Positions 1 through 5,290 of a stretch of 17,492 bases of DNA are shown piece by piece; within the stretch, counting starts at the first letter, position 1, and each line of letters begins with the position of its first letter. The notes beneath the pieces are model-generated. The model was not told the DNA's origin, did no database searches, and saw only the letters and a list, made by a program, of their open reading frames with translations. This DNA comes from Chroococcidiopsidaceae cyanobacterium CP_BM_RX_35 (GTDB taxonomy: Bacteria; Cyanobacteriota; Cyanobacteriia; Cyanobacteriales; Chroococcidiopsidaceae): positions 1-17,492 of the forward strand of contig JAFAVL010000819.1 in the NCBI GenBank assembly GCA_019242465.1. The letters run 5' to 3'. Made by a program: the position numbers and the translations under genes.

Positions 1-1232
1 TTGTGATTCCCCAAACCTCCGTAAGCTTTACGGGGAAGCACTAAAGCTTCGTAGGCTCTCAAGGGCAAGAATCGGCGCTCCAAATGCTCCCACAACAGTA
101 CCAGCGTCTCTTGAATCAGGGGTAAAACTCCTGGTTCTCCAGCGGCATCTGTGACTAAGCGCTCTACTAAGGCTGATTCGACAAACACACTAACATCCTC
201 AGCTGGTCTGATGATGGCTTCACGCAACCCCGCTGCATTTAGGGGAACGATCTCCAGCCGATGAGACTGAATCTGTCGCCACAATAGCGAACCCATCAAG
301 TCAGGATAAAAGTCAGCTCGGACTGTCACAACTAAGTAGCAGTTAGGAGTCTCGACCAAACGTAGCAGTGCCGACTGGAAGGGAACTGTTTCCTGGACCA
401 AGGTAAACACTTCCTCAAACTGATCGACAACTAACAGCAATCTTTGAGTACCAGGCTGGGTAGCTAAAGCCTCTGTTACTGCCAGCTCTGGAGTAGTTGG
501 GTCACCACCCAATGCAGTTTCTAGGGCAGTAAGAGGTGTCTCACCAGGGCGCATCGTGCGTACCAACCACTCGCCAGAGCCAAAGAGCCTACTGCGGCGC
601 AGGGCAGGGAGCAATCCTGCAAATACTAAGGAGGATTTACCACTGCCTGACGGACCAATCACTGTTATAAATGGATGCAGGCGCAGACGCTCTATGAGTT
701 CCTTGACTTCCTCATTACGCCCAAAGAAGCGATCGCTCATGTCCTCACTGAAAGGTACCATCCCAGGATAAGGACAGGCTGGCTGAGGCAAGGAATCCGG
801 AACGGGGCGTTGCACATCGGCACACAGACGTGCAACAGCTTCTTCCCATTCATCTGGATTGGTAGCGTTGAGCTTCACAAGCACACTCAGACGAGGTGGC
901 AATTCGACAGGGTGGAGGATGAGGGGAATAACTGGCCACGTTGCCGTGTCTAAGCCATAACACTGAGCTAGTGAGGCAAAAAACTGTTCAGAACAATCTG
1001 CTATGTAGGCTGGGGAAATTACGAGCAAAGTGCGCCGACTTTGCTGGATGGCACGCTCAAATTCCAAGAGCCTGACTGTCCCCAAGGCAAATGCTGCTTC
1101 TGAGTGATAGTGAACGCCTGCCTGCTTCAAGGCGTCCAATAAGTAGCCTTCTACCCAAGCCCGGTCTGCATCAGCATAGGAGATAAAGAGATCGTACTTT
1201 GCCGTTTGCACCATTTTTGCCGCCTGTTGCAT
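1..1232 (-). CDS. TIR-like domain / nSTAND1 NTPase, C-terminus beyond the left edge
   Basis: This is a partial gene: 410 codons are open to the left edge with no stop. Residues 12-140 look like a TIR domain (KYDLFISYADAD near the start, then LLVISPAYI at 69-77). Residues 167-400 match the novel STAND NTPase 1 pattern: FFGRNEEVKELI at 169, P-loop GPSGSGKSS at 193-201, Walker B LLLVVDQFEE at 265-274, then VRADFYPDL. In the family such proteins sense a trigger, oligomerise with ATP and activate the N-terminal effector; the unseen C-terminus is often WD40 repeats. The usual TIR catalytic glutamate (about nine residues after the SPxY tyrosine) appears to be phenylalanine, so NADase activity is doubtful. 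It lies 107 bases after the patatin gene on the same strand, probably in one operon. I chose ATG 1232; ATG 1214 is possible, and the frame stays open upstream to 1346 with a TTG at 1328. The shine-Dalgarno signal is weak at all of these. Confidence 0.85.
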   Translation of the reverse strand, partial: MQQAAKMVQTAKYDLFISYADADRAWVEGYLLDALKQAGVHYHSEAAFALGTVRLLEFERAIQQSRRTLLVISPAYIADCSEQFFASLAQCYGLDTATWPVIPLILHPVELPPRLSVLVKLNATNPDEWEEAVARLCADVQRPVPDSLPQPACPYPGMVPFSEDMSDRFFGRNEEVKELIERLRLHPFITVIGPSGSGKSSLVFAGLLPALRRSRLFGSGEWLVRTMRPGETPLTALETALGGDPTTPELAVTEALATQPGTQRLLLVVDQFEEVFTLVQETVPFQSALLRLVETPNCYLVVTVRADFYPDLMGSLLWRQIQSHRLEIVPLNAAGLREAIIRPAEDVSVFVESALVERLVTDAAGEPGVLPLIQETLVLLWEHLERRFLPLRAYEALVLPRKAYGGLGNH

Positions 1233-1339
1233 AATGCCACTGTTTTTATTACAAATGACTACCCTCAAAGCCCATAGCAGCTTTTGTGTCCCAGTCCAAA
1301 GTCCAAGTTGCTCTAGGCGTTTGCGCAAACCGCTTGGAC

Positions 1340-2494
1340 CTAAAATTCAAAATTGGTAGATCTAGATACCACCTCACTCAAAGCCTGTACAGATAGGTCA
1401 AACGCCTTAGAAAAGTGTTCGTCTTGCACCTGCTGTTCGGCTGCCTTCTCACCTATGAGGGTCAAATTGTAGCGGTTCTCCCCCGCGCTCATGTCGCGAA
1501 GTGAACCCAGCTTCAGACTTAGCTGTGTCAGCCCCAATGCATTGAGAGCATTCGCCTCCAGCCGTACGTCATAGCGCAGATAACTTAGAGCTGGTTCAGG
1601 TGTCAGCAGATCCGAGGCTAGGTTGCCAACCTCTCTGTCGATTTCCCACGGCGTTGAAGTATTGGACAAGTACTGGAGTAGGAGTTGACCCTGCCAGTTC
1701 GCATCATTCATCAGCATTGACGGCACCTGCGTTGCCCAATTCCACATCCTGCCCTCTACTACGTTGTCTGCAGTGTCATGGTGATGCCACGATCCTGTTC
1801 CAACTGAAACTAAGAGTAAGCGGTGCTCTCCAGTTGACCATCGAAAGGGAAAGCCCTTGAGCGTAGCGATGAGGAAAAGTTGTAGCGCCGGGTTGTTTGC
1901 CATACTTACCCCGCCGTCCACGAAAGCCCCAATTTCGCCATTGCCAATATCAAACTTCTCTGGCACAAAGTACGTTGGTGCCGCCGTACTTGCCCGCACT
2001 GCTTGGCGCAGTAGGATTTGGCTGTTGCGGTTGTAGTACTTACTATCTGGGTGATTAGTTAGGGGCCACGTGCTACCAGTGTCGGCTCGCTTGGCAATGA
2101 TGCACAAACCAGTCCTAATTGAGTCATCTCCTAATGTTCTATCCCCAAAAACCTTTGCAAGTTCTTCGTTCAATGGTCCCTGATCAAATCTTGCTTGCAA
2201 GACTCTCCAGCTCCTCTTACCGAAAATCCTCCCTCCTAGCTCCAAGTACATCTGCTTGAGTTCTGCTACCTCCATCCCGATCGCGAGTCCACTCGCAATA
2301 ATCGCCCCAGTACTGGTTCCACCGATCAAGTCGAAGTAGTCGCACAGCTTGAGCTGAGGATCTTGGTGGCGCTGCCGCAGAAGCTGTTCAATCTTCTCAA
2401 GAGATCCTATAGTCAGAATCCCACGAATACCTCCACCGTCCAGTGCCAAAATTCGCTTGGGACTCTTAGATGTCAACCTTTCTAATAAAGTCAT
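1340..2494 (-). CDS. Patatin-like phospholipase
   Basis: A 384-residue patatin family acyl hydrolase, expected to cleave membrane phospholipids with a Ser-Asp dyad. Counting from the chosen start, the oxyanion loop DGGGIRG is at 19-25, the nucleophile elbow GGTSTG has Ser61, and the catalytic Asp193 lies in DGGVSMANNP. All key residues are present, so the enzyme looks active. An in-frame ATG at 2518 would add eight residues, but I prefer 2494 because it forms an ATGA overlap with the stop of the upstream gene and has AAGGAAG seven bases ahead. Translational coupling to the TPR/SLOG-like sensor suggests a stoichiometric pair. Known bacterial defence systems use patatin effectors (for example CapV in CBASS), but no cyclic-nucleotide synthase is visible here. 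Pairing with the sensor as an abortive-infection effector is inference; a lipid-metabolism role cannot be excluded. Confidence 0.92.
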   Translation of the reverse strand: MTLLERLTSKSPKRILALDGGGIRGILTIGSLEKIEQLLRQRHQDPQLKLCDYFDLIGGTSTGAIIASGLAIGMEVAELKQMYLELGGRIFGKRSWRVLQARFDQGPLNEELAKVFGDRTLGDDSIRTGLCIIAKRADTGSTWPLTNHPDSKYYNRNSQILLRQAVRASTAAPTYFVPEKFDIGNGEIGAFVDGGVSMANNPALQLFLIATLKGFPFRWSTGEHRLLLVSVGTGSWHHHDTADNVVEGRMWNWATQVPSMLMNDANWQGQLLLQYLSNTSTPWEIDREVGNLASDLLTPEPALSYLRYDVRLEANALNALGLTQLSLKLGSLRDMSAGENRYNLTLIGEKAAEQQVQDEHFSKAFDLSVQALSEVVSRSTNFEF

Positions 2495-2508
2495 AGCCGC
2501 ACTTCCTT
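2491..2508 (-). promoter_or_regulatory. Coupled start of the patatin gene: SD plus ATGA overlap
   Basis: On the minus strand AAGGAAG (2508-2502) lies seven bases before ATG 2494, inside the end of the upstream gene, and the sequence ATGA merges this start with the upstream TGA stop. This decides the patatin start and indicates translational coupling. Confidence 0.75.
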
Positions 2509-4455
2509 GCATGACCAAAGTGTCGTCGTGTCAAGAATGTGAACTTGACCTGAGTACTTAAGCACAGCGTCATGCATCTGCTTCGTGCCGCCTGGCTCGT
2601 CAACCTCTTTCCGGTCCCAGAGGCAAATAAAATTAACCTTCTCCGGTCCATACGTCAGCGCCGTATAAAGCAGCCACAGATTGTTCCGCACATACGGGTT
2701 GGTACCTTTTGGTGGTGAGCCAAGTTCCTCAGGCATTTTGAATAAGCGCGTCTTTGGATCTGCTGTCACCTGCAAAAACCGATCGCGCCATTGCTCGCCA
2801 GCAAAAGCCACCGACTCCTGCAAAAACCTCGGCTCGTCGAATGGAATATGCATTTCTAGAAGCAACCCGCGCGAAAGGCAGGCTTCTGCAAAGAGCAAGT
2901 CACCGCCACAGGCTCCACTGCATATTGCTATGTCAAGAGAGCCAGCTCCTAGCTCGTCAAGCTTACGAGCGATCGCTCCTTGAGCTGTTCCTGCTTGACT
3001 TGGGGGAAATCGCGGTTCTACTCGCTCCCGTGCATCAATCATATGACCGCTGAAAAGAAATACCCGACGCGGTACCCAGTTGACTTGCGGGACTTCAAGC
3101 TTGCCCAGCTCGTGTTCTAAGATCTTGAGTGCCGCCTCAACTTCTTGTCGCCGAAAGCCCAAATTCTTTAGGAGTAGGAGCTGCTGTCGCGAGGAGTCTA
3201 GCGCAAACCAATCCTTTTGGGCGACAGCAACTGCCGCCTTGAAAGTCTGTTCAATGCGACTCTTGTCACCCAATAAAACTTCAAGTTCGCCAAGCGTGAC
3301 TCTTGCCCAGTAATTCTTCGGATTCTCTATCAGGGCACTGCTCACCGCCCAGCGCACACCCCCCTCCAACGCTTCACGTTGCGTCTTCTCATCCGTACCC
3401 GTTAGGTGCCTAAGTAGATGTAACAAAGTGACAGCATTGATACCGGAGTAGAAGTGACTTGACTGCTTGCGGAACGCCGTCAGATAGGCATCGAACGCTT
3501 CACGCAGTAGATCATCTTCGTAGAGCGCATCCTCTTGCATTTGTGTCGGAGTCTTCTCGTTACTCCTCCAGGCATTAATCCATGCCTCTTTCTCCATTCG
3601 ACCGAGGAGTGCCCAGCTCTCTGCGTCATCAGGATTTTCTTGGACAACTGTTCTGAGCCAGACCATTGCCTCATCGTACTTTTTGAGCCGACTCAGCAAA
3701 ATACCTTTCTGTCGTCGGCTCTCAAGGTCAGTCGGCTCAATGTTAAGGGCTGCTTCATACTGTTTAAGCGCGAACGCAAACTGTCCGAGCTTCAGTAATG
3801 CATTGCCCGCTGCACGATATGCCTCAAGTCGAAGAACTCGGGTGGGTGCCTCTTCGGTAAAAACGAGGATGTCACCGGGTCGTCTTTTCATCCGGGCAAG
3901 CTCAATCCGACGTTCCCACTGCTGGTGTGCCTCCCAAAATTCATTTGCCTCATCAATGCGCAGAGACTTCCAGTCAGGCTCTTTAAGAAAGCGAAGTAGG
4001 TGGTATACCGGGCTGATCTTCCGCCCGTGCCAGGATGCTATAGTTTCGACGGCAAAGTTTGCTAAAGCTGTTTTATTGTCCTCTAGTTTATCTGGGTCAG
4101 GCACACCATCTTTTATGTGATAGCGCAGCGTTCGGTCTACGTAAATGTCAAACGGGAGATGGTCTCGCTGGCACTGAGTTTGTACAACCCCACGGCAGCG
4201 GAGTGCGTGCCGGACTCCTAGCTCGTACCAAACATTGGGATTGTCGATAGATAGATCCACAACCACCAAGTCAGCTAGAAGCAGTTCCTGGAACATGTCT
4301 GTGCGAATGTTTCCAGCACGCAGTTCTTCATCTGCTCGGAAGACCTCAAACCCCACGCCCTCTAAGGCTGGTTTGATATACTCGCTGTAAATTCTATTGA
4401 ATTCAATTCCTTCCTTGGTGCCATATGGCATTGCTACAAACACACTCAGAGCCAT
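2491..4455 (-). CDS. Putative sensor: NDT/TIR-like head, TPR TRAFs-binding middle, SLOG-like tail
   Basis: A 654-residue three-part protein. Residues 1-90 (VFVAMPYG, IKPALEGVGFEVFRADEE, NPNVWYELGVRHAL with Glu78) resemble nucleoside 2-deoxyribosyltransferase-like or TIR-like folds that bind or cleave nucleotides. Residues 205-300 are TPR helices (AYRAAGNALLKLGQFAFALKQ and a second copy), followed by FYSGINAVTLLHLL near 335, a hallmark of the TRAFs-binding/DUF4071 (TPR-S) family. Residues 463-645 (VFLFSGHMID, then SGACGGDLLFAEA at 513-525) look like a Rossmann-type SLOG-like nucleotide-binding domain. It is the first gene of the minus-strand operon and overlaps the patatin gene by four bases. 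GGAG seven bases before ATG 4455 supports the start. Domain labels are by motif only; the TRAFs-binding call is firmest and the SLOG-like call least certain. A plausible role is detecting or making a nucleotide signal that controls the patatin, which is inference. Confidence 0.8.
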   Translation of the reverse strand: MALSVFVAMPYGTKEGIEFNRIYSEYIKPALEGVGFEVFRADEELRAGNIRTDMFQELLLADLVVVDLSIDNPNVWYELGVRHALRCRGVVQTQCQRDHLPFDIYVDRTLRYHIKDGVPDPDKLEDNKTALANFAVETIASWHGRKISPVYHLLRFLKEPDWKSLRIDEANEFWEAHQQWERRIELARMKRRPGDILVFTEEAPTRVLRLEAYRAAGNALLKLGQFAFALKQYEAALNIEPTDLESRRQKGILLSRLKKYDEAMVWLRTVVQENPDDAESWALLGRMEKEAWINAWRSNEKTPTQMQEDALYEDDLLREAFDAYLTAFRKQSSHFYSGINAVTLLHLLRHLTGTDEKTQREALEGGVRWAVSSALIENPKNYWARVTLGELEVLLGDKSRIEQTFKAAVAVAQKDWFALDSSRQQLLLLKNLGFRRQEVEAALKILEHELGKLEVPQVNWVPRRVFLFSGHMIDARERVEPRFPPSQAGTAQGAIARKLDELGAGSLDIAICSGACGGDLLFAEACLSRGLLLEMHIPFDEPRFLQESVAFAGEQWRDRFLQVTADPKTRLFKMPEELGSPPKGTNPYVRNNLWLLYTALTYGPEKVNFICLWDRKEVDEPGGTKQMHDAVLKYSGQVHILDTTTLWSCKEVRL

Positions 4456-4595
4456 ATATTTGCTCCGTAAAACCCATCGACGTTGCTCGTTTAAAATTAA
4501 GAAATTTTAGGCATAAGTTCAAGGGACTATCTTTCTATGCAATTGGTTATTCTTTCGGTATTGGTTAAAAGCTATGAAGCTGCCAAAGCAATGAA

Positions 4596-4624
4596 GATAG
4601 AATTATTATATATTAATATCTATC
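4596..4624. promoter_or_regulatory. AT-rich imperfect palindrome in the divergent intergenic region
   Basis: GATAGA and TCTATC form 6-base inverted arms around a 17-base A/T-only core, between the divergent sensor operon (starting at 4455) and the membrane-protein gene (4714). It could be an operator or simply promoter DNA. The rest of the 258-base gap shows nothing else specific. Confidence 0.25.
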
Positions 4625-4631
4625 CGCTCTT

Positions 4632-4660
4632 TTGCAATGGGTTGTATTAGCTACTATACA
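4632..4660 (+). promoter_or_regulatory. Possible promoter of the RipA-like gene
   Basis: TTGCAA (4632-4637) and TATACA (4655-4660) are separated by 17 bases, a sigma70-type layout with each box matching about four of six consensus bases. It lies 54 bases before ATG 4714, with a strong ribosome binding site AAGGAAGG at 4698-4705 in between, eight bases from the start. Confidence 0.35.
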
Positions 4661-4713
4661 AGAATTAAAAATCTAAGGCTTTGGATTAAACAAAAAAAAG
4701 GAAGGTCAAATAG

Positions 4714-5277
4714 ATGACTGACAAGCAAACTGAAATTGACCAAGAAAATGTGCCAAATAACAGTGGACATCTACACACAACTCAACCCAATTTAACAGAT
4801 ATTACAAAAGAAGCTTATGGAGAAAGTTATCAAGCCCACCTATTAGAGCAATATAAGCTTTATGTTGAAATGACTGACAAAATGAGTGCGAGAAGAAGTA
4901 AGACGAATAGTTTTTATACATCCTTGTTGTCTGGACTATTAGCTTTTCTTTCTCTGACAGGTGAAAAAACACCAACCTCTAATTTTCGAGGCACTGTACT
5001 TTTAGCAATAGCAATTTTAGGTCTGATTTTATGCTTTTTATGGTATATTAATATCCACTCATACAAACAGCTTAATTCAGGAAAATTTAAAGTTATATAC
5101 GAGATGGAGCAGCATTTACCTTTTGCTTGTTACGATAAGGAATGGAACATTTTAAGGAAAGATAAAAGTCATGGAGGGTATTTAAATCATACAAGGATTG
5201 AGCAATACATTCCTTTAGCTCTTGCCACTGTATATCTTGGCTTACTTGCATACTCCATATTCAATCTATTTAAATAA
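4714..5277 (+). CDS. Three-helix membrane protein, RipA-family-like
   Basis: A 187-residue protein with a polar N-terminus (1-45), the conserved-looking stretch EQYKLYVEMTDKMSARR (45-61), hydrophobic helices at about 66-82, 94-112 and 165-186, and a cytosolic-looking loop with MEQHLPFACYDKEWNIL near 131-147. This matches proteins I know as RipA-family octameric membrane proteins, also reminiscent of the SLATT class of membrane effectors in nucleotide-triggered conflict systems. The SLATT link is a weaker guess. The start is firm, with AAGGAAGG eight bases ahead. The gene is clearly more AT-rich than its neighbours, suggesting recent acquisition. It is divergent from the patatin operon and convergent with the receiver-NACHT gene, whose stop is only 13 bases away. 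I see no terminator between them. It may be a stand-alone defence gene or an accessory of either flanking system. Confidence 0.82.
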   Translation: MTDKQTEIDQENVPNNSGHLHTTQPNLTDITKEAYGESYQAHLLEQYKLYVEMTDKMSARRSKTNSFYTSLLSGLLAFLSLTGEKTPTSNFRGTVLLAIAILGLILCFLWYINIHSYKQLNSGKFKVIYEMEQHLPFACYDKEWNILRKDKSHGGYLNHTRIEQYIPLALATVYLGLLAYSIFNLFK

Positions 5278-5290
5278 CCCTTTTATATTC

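Noticed and set aside
3683..4120. A plus-strand open frame of 145 codons opposite the sensor gene.
   Set aside because: It is antisense to a clearly coding sequence, is rich in Ser/Arg as expected of a shadow frame, and has no ribosome binding site or recognisable domain.
2491..4455. CBASS system (patatin CapV type).
   Set aside because: The patatin fits, but no CD-NTase/SMODS synthase, Cap2 or Cap3 gene is visible; the upstream protein has no nucleotidyltransferase GS...DxD motif.
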